A DNA stretch of 64,000 nt from Microtetraspora fusca (GTDB lineage Bacteria > Actinomycetota > Actinomycetes > Streptosporangiales > Streptosporangiaceae). The stretch spans positions 1 through 64,000 of the forward strand of contig NZ_BBYK01000048.1 in NCBI RefSeq assembly GCF_001570365.1, given 5' to 3'. Both the position numbers and the translations under genes were made by a program. Below are positions 25,908-33,642 of this stretch, piece after piece. How positions within the stretch are numbered: position 1 is the stretch's first letter; each line of letters starts with the position of its first letter. The notes beneath the pieces were generated by a model. It was not told the origin of the DNA. It saw only the letters and a list, made by a program, of their open reading frames with translations, and searched no databases.

Positions 25908-27443
25908 TCAGCGCTCGGCCGCGAGTTCGACGCGCAGGCGCTTGCGGTCGAGCTTGCCGACAGCCGTCTTGGGGATGGCGTCGCGGAAGACGACCTTGCG
26001 CGGCTTCTTGTAGGACGCCACCTTCTCGGCCACGTGCGCGACCAGCTTCTCGCGCAGTTCGTCGTCCGGCTCGACACCGTCGGCGACGACCACGACGGCG
26101 GTGACCGCCTCCACCCAGCGCTCGTCGGGGGTGCCGACGACGGCGGCCTCGCGCACCGCCGGGTGCTCCAGCAGCGCGTCCTCGACCTCCCGCGGATAGA
26201 CGTTGTAGCCGCCACTGATGATCATGTCGGAGGTCCGGTCCTTGAGGAACAGGAAGCCGTCGTCGTCCAGGACCCCGATGTCGCGGGTGTGGACCCAGCC
26301 GCCGCGGAAGGTCTGCGCGGTCAGTTCCGGGGCGTTGAAGTACCCGGCGATCGCCGAGGGCCCGCGCACCACGATCTCCCCTGGCTCGCCCGGGGCGACC
26401 TCGCGGCCGTCCTCGTCGAGCAGGCGCAGGTCGATCTCGATCGCGATCTGCCCGCACGCGGCGAGCCGCTCGCCGACGTGGTCCTCGGGCCGGAGTACGG
26501 CGATGCACAGCGGGATCTCGGTCTGCCCGTAGTACTGCCAGAAGCGCTCCCGGCCCCACCCGCGCATGGCGCGCTCGATGGTGGGACGCGGCATGGGCGA
26601 GGCGCCGTAGATGACCCGGCGCAGCGTGGAGACGTCGGTGGTCTCGAAGGCCGGGTGCTCGACCAGCATCTGGATCATGGTCGGCACCAGGGTGGTCGCG
26701 GTCGCCCCGTAGCGCGGGATCGCCTCCAGGAACGCCCCGGGCAGGAAGCCGGGGAGGATCACCGTACGGCCGCCGCGCAGCCACAGCGGCAGCACGAACA
26801 CCCCGCTGGCGTGGATCAGGCTCGCGGCGTGGAGCATGACGTCGTCACGCGTGGCCGGGAAGAGGTTGAGCAGCACGTTCCGGCAGATCGCCGCGTAGGA
26901 CGCCTGCGTGTGCCGGGCCGCCTTCAGGGTGCCGGTCGTCCCGGAGGTGAACAGGGTCAGGATCACGTCGTCGGGCTCGACCGGGACGTCGGGCGGACTC
27001 GCCGGCGCGTTCTCCGCCCTGCGCATCAAGCTCGGCTCGTCCCCCAGGCCGGTCTCCAAGCCCAGGAAGACGACATGAGGGAGCGCGGCGGCCAGTTCAC
27101 GGGCGCGGCCGGTCAGGTCCGGCCCGAACACCACGAGCTCGCATCGGGTGTCGGTGAGCATGGTGACGTGCTCGGCGACCGACAACCGCGCGTTGAGCGG
27201 GACCCGGTTGATCCCGGCCTTCACGCAGGCGAAGTCGAGCGGGACGCTGAGCAGGCTGTTGTTCACGAGAAGACCGACCCGCCGGCGGTGCCCGGCGCCC
27301 GCTTCCCTCAGCACGTGAGCGAGCCGGTTGCTCAGCCGGTCGACCTGCGCGTAGGTCAGTTCCTCCTCGCCGAACACGACGGCGACCCGGTCGGCGTGCT
27401 GCCGCGCGCCGCGAACGATCAGCTCACGGGTGGTGGGGCTCAT
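25908..27443 (-). CDS. class I adenylate-forming acyl-CoA ligase
   Basis: A 511-residue ANL enzyme: FTSGTTGTLKAARHT (A3), YYGQTEIPL (A5), TRDIGVLDDDG (A7), DRTSDMIISGGYNVYPREVE (A8 hinge) and PKTAVGKLDRKRLR (A10 Lys). It activates a carboxylic acid to its CoA thioester; the subgroup looks like long-chain or cyclic/aryl acyl-CoA ligases. Its start overlaps the upstream enoyl-CoA hydratase gene by 20 bp, so the two work in sequence in a beta-oxidation-like route under the divergent PaaX protein. Confidence 0.87.
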   Translation of the reverse strand: MSPTTRELIVRGARQHADRVAVVFGEEELTYAQVDRLSNRLAHVLREAGAGHRRRVGLLVNNSLLSVPLDFACVKAGINRVPLNARLSVAEHVTMLTDTRCELVVFGPDLTGRARELAAALPHVVFLGLETGLGDEPSLMRRAENAPASPPDVPVEPDDVILTLFTSGTTGTLKAARHTQASYAAICRNVLLNLFPATRDDVMLHAASLIHASGVFVLPLWLRGGRTVILPGFLPGAFLEAIPRYGATATTLVPTMIQMLVEHPAFETTDVSTLRRVIYGASPMPRPTIERAMRGWGRERFWQYYGQTEIPLCIAVLRPEDHVGERLAACGQIAIEIDLRLLDEDGREVAPGEPGEIVVRGPSAIAGYFNAPELTAQTFRGGWVHTRDIGVLDDDGFLFLKDRTSDMIISGGYNVYPREVEDALLEHPAVREAAVVGTPDERWVEAVTAVVVVADGVEPDDELREKLVAHVAEKVASYKKPRKVVFRDAIPKTAVGKLDRKRLRVELAAER

Positions 27444-28230
27444 GCTGGTCTCCTCTCGGGGTGAAGCTTCCGTGCCGGCCTTCGCCGGCGGCGAAGCGGG
27501 CGGCGCCGGCCACGCCCTCGCGCTCCACGACGGGGACGCCCGCGGCTCCCTCGGCGCGCAGCGCCTCGGCGACGGTCAGATCGAGCCCGGCGTAGACCGA
27601 GGCGCGGTCGGTCAGCACGCACTCGAACGGGAAGGCCGCGATCTGGGCGGCGAGCTCCCGTGCGGCGTCGACCGCCTGGCCGGGTTCGACGACGCGGTTG
27701 GCCAGTCCCATCGCGAGCGCCTCGTCGGCCTTGACCGGACGTCCGGTCAAGATCAGGTCGAGTGCCCGGCCCAGGCCGACGATCCGCGGCAGGCGGACCG
27801 TGCCGCCGTCGATGAGCGGCACCCCCCACCGGCGGCAGAAGACGCCCAGCACCGCGTCGCGCTCCACGATTCGCAGGTCGGCGAGGAGGGCCAGCTCGAG
27901 TCCGCCCGCGACGGCGTACCCGCCGATCGCGGCGATGAGAGGCTTGCCGAGCTGGAGCCGGGTCGGTCCCATCGGGCCGCTGCCGCCGCCGGAGGGGTCG
28001 AGCTCGTTGCGGCGAGCCGGGTCGCCCACCGCGGTCAGGTCGGCTCCGGCGCAGAACGTCCCGCCCGAGCCGGCGAGCACAGCCACGCGTTGACCCGGAT
28101 CGGCCTCGAACTCCTCGAACGCCGCCCGCAGCTCCGCGGCCATCGCGCCGTCGACCGCGTTGCGCCGGTCGGGACGGTCCAGCCAGATCGTGGTGGTCGT
28201 GCCCTCGACCTCGACCCGCACATCAGCCAT
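27424..28230 (-). CDS. enoyl-CoA hydratase/isomerase family protein
   Basis: A 268-residue crotonase-fold enzyme. Oxyanion-hole segments are GGTFCAGADL (about 62-71) and the GGYAVAGGLELALLADLRI helix (about 113-131). The second acidic catalytic position falls in WGVPLIDGG, where Asp replaces the usual Glu, so hydration versus isomerisation is uncertain. ATG 28230 has GGAGG 6 bp upstream. It is first gene of the unit with the ligase, divergent from paaX-like. Confidence 0.87.
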   Translation of the reverse strand: MADVRVEVEGTTTTIWLDRPDRRNAVDGAMAAELRAAFEEFEADPGQRVAVLAGSGGTFCAGADLTAVGDPARRNELDPSGGGSGPMGPTRLQLGKPLIAAIGGYAVAGGLELALLADLRIVERDAVLGVFCRRWGVPLIDGGTVRLPRIVGLGRALDLILTGRPVKADEALAMGLANRVVEPGQAVDAARELAAQIAAFPFECVLTDRASVYAGLDLTVAEALRAEGAAGVPVVEREGVAGAARFAAGEGRHGSFTPRGDQHEPHHP

Positions 28231-28312
28231 CACTACCTCCGTGGTCCTACAGTGGAGCAACGGAGTGCCTTTATAACGCGCCATGGAAATTTTTGTCTAG
28301 GAGCCGTTACAA

Positions 28313-29107
28313 ATGACCGAGCTGACGGCCCGCAAGCTCCTGTTGGACCTGGTGACAGCCCGCCCGCACACCAGGTTCTCGATCTCGGCGCTGTGTCGCG
28401 CCGGCGAGATCGTGGGACTGAGCGGGCCGAGCATCCGCATGGCGACGACGCGGTTGAACGAGGAGGGGGTGCTGGACCGCGACGGCCGCGGCACCTACAC
28501 CCTGCATCCCGACCGTCTGCGCACCTACCCCCATGTCGAGCACTGGGAAGACCGGCACCTCTCCGTCGTTCCGTGGAACGGGCGCTGGGTCGCGGTCGAG
28601 AACTCCACCACCGCCCGCACCGACCGCGCGACCCTGCGCCACCACGAGCGCGCGCTGCAACTCCTGGGGTTCCGCGCCTGGCGCGGCGCGCTCCACGTAC
28701 GCCCCGACAACCTCCGCGACGGCGTCGACGGGCTGCGCGGGACCCTGGGGAACACCGGCATGGCCCCGGGAGCCGGCGTGTTCGGGATCGATCAGCTCGA
28801 TCCGGCGACCGACCATGAGCTGCGACGACTTTGGGACACCGGCGAGCTCGTCGCGCGACTCGACCGGACGGCGGACGAGCTCACCAGGAGCCGCGACCGC
28901 CTCAGCACGCTGAGCGCCGAGGAGTTCGCACGCGAGTCCCTCCTCCTCGGCAGCCGGGCGATCGCGACGATCGTGAACGACCCCCTGCTGCCCGAAGAAC
29001 TCTGCGCCCCTGAGCCCCACCGACGACTGGTCGCGCTGACCAGGTCCTATCAGGAGACGGCCCAGGCCGTCTGGGGGCGACTGCTCGGCCTCGACGAACC
29101 GAACTGA
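28313..29107 (+). CDS. PaaX family transcriptional regulator
   Basis: A 264-residue regulator with the three-part PaaX layout: an N-terminal winged HTH (LTARKLLLDLVTARPHTRFS, SGPSIRMATTRLNEEGVLD), a central domain and a C-terminal PaaX_C-like domain. PaaX proteins repress acyl/aryl-CoA catabolic genes and are relieved by the CoA thioester. It is divergent from the hydratase-ligase pair. The 82-bp gap carries TAACG...CGTTA half-sites 26 bp apart, a weak operator candidate. AGGAG precedes the ATG. Confidence 0.85.
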   Translation: MTELTARKLLLDLVTARPHTRFSISALCRAGEIVGLSGPSIRMATTRLNEEGVLDRDGRGTYTLHPDRLRTYPHVEHWEDRHLSVVPWNGRWVAVENSTTARTDRATLRHHERALQLLGFRAWRGALHVRPDNLRDGVDGLRGTLGNTGMAPGAGVFGIDQLDPATDHELRRLWDTGELVARLDRTADELTRSRDRLSTLSAEEFARESLLLGSRAIATIVNDPLLPEELCAPEPHRRLVALTRSYQETAQAVWGRLLGLDEPN

Positions 29108-29563
29108 GCGCCTCGGCGAAAGCCGTCCTTGTGCCGACAGCCGGAGACTGACGCACGGTCGGAACCGCGAGAAGAACGGCTCCGACTCGAGTCCAGGCGG
29201 CGACGCGAGCAGGATCCATCGACTGTGCGATCTATTGACATATCCGGCATGGATATTGAAGCATAAGATGCAGTGAAACACCTGTTACATAGTACCGCGC
29301 AGGCGCAACCCGGGGCGTCGTCGCCTCAACCCTCCAGTTCGTCGAAGGCGAAGACGGCAGCGGCGATCTCCAGTCGTCGCCGCTGAAGCCAGTCGGCGGC
29401 GCTTCGCTCGCACCCCTCAGCGGCCCCGCCGCCCTTGAGGGGCGAAGTGGGTGATCGGCGCCGTGCTTTCGCTCACAACAGTGACCACCACCTTCGGCGC
29501 TCCCGCAGTGATCGCCGTACTGCCGCGCGTCCGCGCGGCCCTGACCTCACCGGCGGTGTGACA
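29108..29563. other. 456-bp intergenic region with AT-rich control segment
   Basis: No gene is supported. An unusually AT-rich core (29225-29295) has TTGACA (29235-29240), the inverted repeat ATATCC-GGCAT-GGATAT (29240-29256) and a TGAAACA-CC-TGTTACAT element (29274-29290). Downstream, CCCCTCA/TGAGGGG (29413-29442) forms a hairpin. A minus-strand frame ending at 29326 has a protein-like end (RLEIAAAVFAFDELEG) but no start, so it may be a fragment. Confidence 0.5.
29274..29290. promoter_or_regulatory. TGAAACA-nn-TGTTACAT element, copy 1
   Basis: A near-palindromic 17-mer that matches the element over the paiB start (48796-48812) at 15 of 17 positions. It is probably a regulator binding site. 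The controlled gene here is unclear; the next plus-strand gene begins 274 bp on. Confidence 0.4.
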
Positions 29564-30382
29564 ATGGATCAGCACAGGCTGCCCCTGACGAAGCTCCAGA
29601 CGGGCCTGCCGCCCGCCTCTCCCTCGGCCGTCCTCCGCGTGATCGCCGACATCTCCTCCGTCGGCGGCCGCTTCGAGCTCGGCGTCAGCCGGGCCGAGGC
29701 CGGCTGGCGGCCCCTCACCGACCTGCTCACCGATCCCGGCGGCCTGGAGGCCGTGATCCGTGACATGGCCGGACACATGGGCACCGACGAGACCCGGGTG
29801 GCCGCCTCGATCCTGTTCCAGAAGGTCGCCTCCCGGCTGTGCTCACCCGCCTTCGGCGCGGCCGTGGCCCACGGCCTGCTCATCGACCTGGACCCCCGGC
29901 ACGTCCACTGGCACGCGGCCCCCGACGGCGTGCTGCCCCTGCGCGTCACCGATCCGGCCGGATGGGAGGTCCGCGACCCGGTACAGGCCGCCGATGCGCT
30001 GTACCGGACTGTGGTGATCGGCCTGCTGGAACCGCTCGGCGAGGCGGTCCGGGCGGTCGTGAAGATCGCACCGGGCCTGCTGTGGGGCAACGCGGCCTCG
30101 GCCCTGGCCGGGACCATGCGGGCCCTCGTCCGCGTACGTCCCGAACTCACCGGACCGGCGCTCACGCTGGGCCGGGAACTGCTGGACATCGGCCCGTTGC
30201 GCGACACCGGGGAGCTGGCGGAGCCCTCCCCTGGCCACCCGTTCTTCGTCCGGCGCAGTTGCTGCCTGTACTACCGCGTATCGGGTGATAAATGCGGCGA
30301 CTGCGGCCTGACCGATCCCGGCGCCCCCCGCGACCGGCGTGCTCACGCCGTTCACGGATCGCGGCGAGCCCGGCCTGCGTAG
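29564..30382 (+). CDS. FhuF-like (2Fe-2S) ferric siderophore reductase
   Basis: A 272-residue protein whose C-terminus carries the FhuF iron-sulfur signature C-C-x(9-10)-C-x2-C: Cys233, Cys234, Cys244 and Cys247 in CCLYYRVSGDKCGDC. FhuF reduces the ferric siderophore in the cytosol so that iron is released. The N-terminal part is the usual helical IucA/IucC-like FhuF domain. The ATG at 29564 has only a weak ribosome site. It lies opposite and close to a siderophore-type ABC transporter operon (30.8-37.5 kb), which supports an iron role. No thioredoxin- or flavoprotein-type partner is adjacent. Confidence 0.78.
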   Translation: MDQHRLPLTKLQTGLPPASPSAVLRVIADISSVGGRFELGVSRAEAGWRPLTDLLTDPGGLEAVIRDMAGHMGTDETRVAASILFQKVASRLCSPAFGAAVAHGLLIDLDPRHVHWHAAPDGVLPLRVTDPAGWEVRDPVQAADALYRTVVIGLLEPLGEAVRAVVKIAPGLLWGNAASALAGTMRALVRVRPELTGPALTLGRELLDIGPLRDTGELAEPSPGHPFFVRRSCCLYYRVSGDKCGDCGLTDPGAPRDRRAHAVHGSRRARPA

Positions 30383-30388
30383 ACCTGC

Positions 30389-30670
30389 CTACGCGGATCC
30401 GATCGCCGCCGCCGCGGGCATGCGCGTGGAGCTGGGCCGGCCCCGGTAGACGCGCACCCCGGTGAGAGTGCTGGGGTAGCCGTTGGCGGTCCGCCGAGCG
30501 GCAAGGAACTGCCCGAGATTGAGCGGGTCGACGTGACCGACCGCCGGATGGGTTCCTTGTGGCCAGAACGACTGGAGGGCGGCGCCGTGCAGGTTCTGGT
30601 AGTCGACGAAGACGACAAGCCGAGCGTGGGGGGTGAAGGTCAAAGCCGTCGGAACCAGCGCCCCCTTCAT
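30389..30670 (-). pseudogene. NYN-domain protein fragment
   Basis: A 93-codon frame with LVVFVDYQNLHGAALQSFWP at residues 18-37 and an end at GVRVYRGRPSSTRMPAAA. This is the N-terminal third of an NYN (PIN-like, LabA/DUF88) nuclease domain: the first catalytic Asp (VDYQN) is present, but the later acidic residues are missing. The frame stops 7 bp from the convergent fhuF-like stop, so it is most likely truncated by deletion or rearrangement. No continuation was found in the other frames. Confidence 0.5.
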
Positions 30671-30811
30671 CCTTCTTCCACGCCGCTGTCCGGTCGGGCG
30701 GCCCTGGCAGATCCCTCATGTGCGCTGGTCACCGGACAGCCCTCGGCTGTTCGATCTTCTTCCTGTGAGCGGAAGGATGATCGGCCAAGGGCTGTCTCGC
30801 CGCCCCCGGAG

Positions 30812-32170
30812 CTAGCCGGAGAAGCGGAATCCGTCGACGAGCACGGCGGGGACGGTGATGTCGCCGAGAACCGACACCCCTCCGAACCAGCCGCGTACTG
30901 TCCTGCGGTCCCGGCCGATCGCGCTGACCCTGCGCAGCACGTCCAGATAGCTCTGGCTGAAGCGCAGGTCGCGAACGGGCGCGACGATCTCTCCGTGCTC
31001 GACGAGGAAGACGCCGTCCCGGGTCACGCCGGTGACGACCGCGCGCTTGGGATCCACCGGGTTGGTGTAGTAGAAGCGGGTGACGAGGAGCCCCCGATCC
31101 AGCCGTCCGACCAGTTCCTCCCGGGACAGCCGCCCCGGCGCCATGAACATGTTCGTCGGGAGGGGCCCGACCGGGTTGGGCGCGGGGAGCGCGTGCCCGG
31201 TGGAGCGGATCCCCGCCCTCGCCGCGGTTCCGGTGTCGTGGACCAGTCCCACGCACCTGCCGCGGTCGATGAGGCTGACGCGTTCCTTGCCGACGCCCTC
31301 GTGGTCGAAGGCGCTGGGCAGCCCCGCCGGGTCGGTTCCGTCGTCCCAGACGGTGACGAGGTCGCCGGCGACGCGGACCCCCGGCGCGGCGAAGGACTGC
31401 CCCTCCTGCACGGCGCGCGCGTTGAACCCGCATCGGCCCAGCTTGGCCAGCAGGTCCGCCACCGCGTACTCCTCCAGGACCACGGGGCACTCCCCCGGGT
31501 TGAGGACGACGGCGTTGTCGGCGGCGCGCGCCTTACCGGCCGCCTCCCGGCCGAGGGCCGCGCCGTCGACGTCCGCCACGTCCACCGCGCAGGTCTCGGC
31601 GTAGCCGGTGCCGCCGTCGGGTGACATGTGCACGGTGACCAGCCAGGCGTCGCTCCGCGTCTGTACGGCACGCACGCCCCGGCTGTTGAGCACCGCCGTC
31701 GTGACGGTGCCGGTCGCGTAGGAGCCGTACGCGCCGACGCCGGCCGCGTCGGCCGCCGCGATGACCTCGCGCACGATGCCGGCGCGGAGTTCGGGCGTGG
31801 CCTCACCGGTCGCGGCGGCGTAGGCGCCGGTCACGTCCGGGATCGGCCCCGGCTCCGGCAGGCCGGGCCAGTCGTCGGTCTCGGCCGTCCCGGCCGCGTT
31901 CGCCGCGGCGCCCTCGACCAGGGTGTCGAGCGCGGCGTCGTCCAGCCGCCCCGTCGCCGCCATGCCGTACCGCCTGCCCTGCACGTAGCGGAGATTCACC
32001 CGGACGGTGTCCTCCGTGACGCTCTGGTGGATCTCCGAGTCGGCGAACCTGGTCAGCGCCGACAACCGGCTCTCCACGCTCACCTCGGCGTCCGTCGCGC
32101 CGTGCCGTCGCGCGCGTTCCAGCAGCCGTTCGGCGTATCTTTCGAGTTCCGCGGATCGCTCGGTCGTCAT
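30812..32170 (-). CDS. TldE/PmbA family protease partner
   Basis: A 452-residue protein of the TldD/PmbA superfamily, PmbA (TldE) branch. It lacks the HExxxH zinc motif, as TldE does. Features are LLERARRHGATDAEVSVESR, GECPVVLEEYAVADLLAKLG, AFDHEGVGKERVSLIDRGRC and the C-terminal FYYTNPVDPKRAVVTGVTRD. In E. coli, TldD-TldE form a heterodimer that threads and cleaves unfolded peptides, for example maturing microcin B17 and degrading CcdA. Its ATG overlaps the stop of tldD by 4 bp (ATGA). It is the last gene of the siderophore-transporter operon. Confidence 0.85.
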   Translation of the reverse strand: MTTERSAELERYAERLLERARRHGATDAEVSVESRLSALTRFADSEIHQSVTEDTVRVNLRYVQGRRYGMAATGRLDDAALDTLVEGAAANAAGTAETDDWPGLPEPGPIPDVTGAYAAATGEATPELRAGIVREVIAAADAAGVGAYGSYATGTVTTAVLNSRGVRAVQTRSDAWLVTVHMSPDGGTGYAETCAVDVADVDGAALGREAAGKARAADNAVVLNPGECPVVLEEYAVADLLAKLGRCGFNARAVQEGQSFAAPGVRVAGDLVTVWDDGTDPAGLPSAFDHEGVGKERVSLIDRGRCVGLVHDTGTAARAGIRSTGHALPAPNPVGPLPTNMFMAPGRLSREELVGRLDRGLLVTRFYYTNPVDPKRAVVTGVTRDGVFLVEHGEIVAPVRDLRFSQSYLDVLRRVSAIGRDRRTVRGWFGGVSVLGDITVPAVLVDGFRFSG

Positions 32171-33642
32171 CGTCCCGCCGCCATCCGCACACCTCGGAAC
32201 CGCGCGCCCGAACAGCCGTGGCCGACCTGTACGCACTGCGGCGGCAGGCCCTTGGCGCAGTTGGGATTGCCGTACATGACGTAGCTCCGCTCGTCGGCGA
32301 CCGCGTCGCAGGAGCGCCAGAACTCCGGCGTGATCCCCGAGTAGACGGGGTTCTTCAGGATGCGTCCCAGCCTGCCGCCCTTGATCTCGTACGCGATCTC
32401 GGTGCCGAACTGGAAGTTCCACCGGCGGTCGTCGATGGACCAACTGCGATTCGTGGTCAGGTAGAGGCCGTCGTCCGTGTCGGCCACGATGTCCTGCAGG
32501 CTCATGCCGGGCACCGGCATGAGGTTGACGTTGGTCATCCGGACGAGCGGAAGCCGGTTCCAACTCTCCGCGCGTACGGTGCCCCCGGACGGCCTGCCGA
32601 CACGGGAGGCCGTGTCGCGCGACGTCAGGTATCCGGTGAGGATGCCGTTCTCCACCAGGGTGGTCCGCTGCGCCGCCACCCCCTCGTCGTCCCAGCCGAA
32701 CGATCCCGGGCCGCCGGGGACGGTCGCGTCGGCGACCAGGGTGACGAGGTCGGAGCCGTATCGGAAGCCCGAGTCCAGCAGGTCCGTGGTCAGGAAGCTG
32801 GTCCCCGCGTAACTCGCCTCCGCGCCGAAGACCCGGTCGAGCTCGGCGGCGTGCCCGCACGACTCGTGGATCTGCAGGTAGAGCTGGCTGGGGTCGATGA
32901 CGACCGTGGCGGGGCCCTCCGGGCACGACGGCGCGGAGAGCAGGGCCACCGCCTCCTCGCCGCACCGGGCCGCGTTCCCCTTCAGGTCGAGCTCGCGGAC
33001 GAACTCGTAGCCCGCCTGCCGCCACCGGCCGCCGCGCGCCTCCGGGTAGCTGCGCCGCTGGTGCTCGTTCCCCCGCACGGCGTGCGCCTCGACGCCCGCT
33101 CCCACGTGGGTGAACACCTGCTCGGTGAGGCTGCCGTCCGTGGCCGCGAAGGTCTTCCACTCCCGCTGGGCGGCGTACGTCGACATGGTGGACACCACTC
33201 CGGGTACGGCCAGGGCGGCGTCGGCGTCGAGCAGGTCGGCCACCTTGGCCTCCAGCGGCAGCGCGAAGGGGTCCTCGCGCACCGGCGTGGCGTAGGTGCC
33301 GTACGCGCGGGGCCGCTCGGCCAGGGTCACGCGACGCCGCAGCGAGGGCGCCGCGGCGCGGGCGAGCCGTACCGCCTCGTCCGCGGCGCGGTCGATCGCG
33401 TCGGCGTCGTAGCGGCGCGTCGCCGCGAAGCCCCAGGCGCCGTACGCGAACACCCGGATGCCGACGCCCTCGCTCTCGTCGGAGGCGACGCTCTCCACGC
33501 GGCCGGTGCGCACGGTCACCGACTCCTCCACCCGCCGTACGACGCGCACGTCCGCGTAGTCGGCGCCCATGCTCATGGCGGTGTCGAGCGCCCGGTCCGT
33601 GATCTCGCGCAGCGCGCCGGTCGGCGCGCCCTGTGCCGTCAT
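32167..33642 (-). CDS. TldD family metalloprotease
   Basis: A 491-residue zinc-protease subunit with the TldD motif HESCGH at about residues 259-264 (QIHESCGHAAELDR) and conserved downstream segments VRAESWNRLPLVRMTNVNLM and MYGNPNCAKGLPPQC. It is expected to act with the PmbA/TldE protein encoded immediately after it. The ATG overlaps the stop of the permease gene by 4 bp (33639-33642); AGGAAGGCG is the ribosome site. Coupling of a peptidase pair to a siderophore permease is the notable point: it implies the imported ligand is, or carries, a peptide. Confidence 0.87.
   Translation of the reverse strand: MTAQGAPTGALREITDRALDTAMSMGADYADVRVVRRVEESVTVRTGRVESVASDESEGVGIRVFAYGAWGFAATRRYDADAIDRAADEAVRLARAAAPSLRRRVTLAERPRAYGTYATPVREDPFALPLEAKVADLLDADAALAVPGVVSTMSTYAAQREWKTFAATDGSLTEQVFTHVGAGVEAHAVRGNEHQRRSYPEARGGRWRQAGYEFVRELDLKGNAARCGEEAVALLSAPSCPEGPATVVIDPSQLYLQIHESCGHAAELDRVFGAEASYAGTSFLTTDLLDSGFRYGSDLVTLVADATVPGGPGSFGWDDEGVAAQRTTLVENGILTGYLTSRDTASRVGRPSGGTVRAESWNRLPLVRMTNVNLMPVPGMSLQDIVADTDDGLYLTTNRSWSIDDRRWNFQFGTEIAYEIKGGRLGRILKNPVYSGITPEFWRSCDAVADERSYVMYGNPNCAKGLPPQCVQVGHGCSGARFRGVRMAAGR

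Noticed and set aside
28274-28309. TAACG...CGTTA half-sites as a PaaX operator
   Set aside because: Five-bp arms 26 bp apart occur by chance too easily; position alone is suggestive.
29326-29450. A minus-strand peptide-like C-terminus ending RLEIAAAVFAFDELEG
   Set aside because: It has no start codon or upstream domain, and upstream residues become low-complexity. At most a remnant; not listed as a gene.
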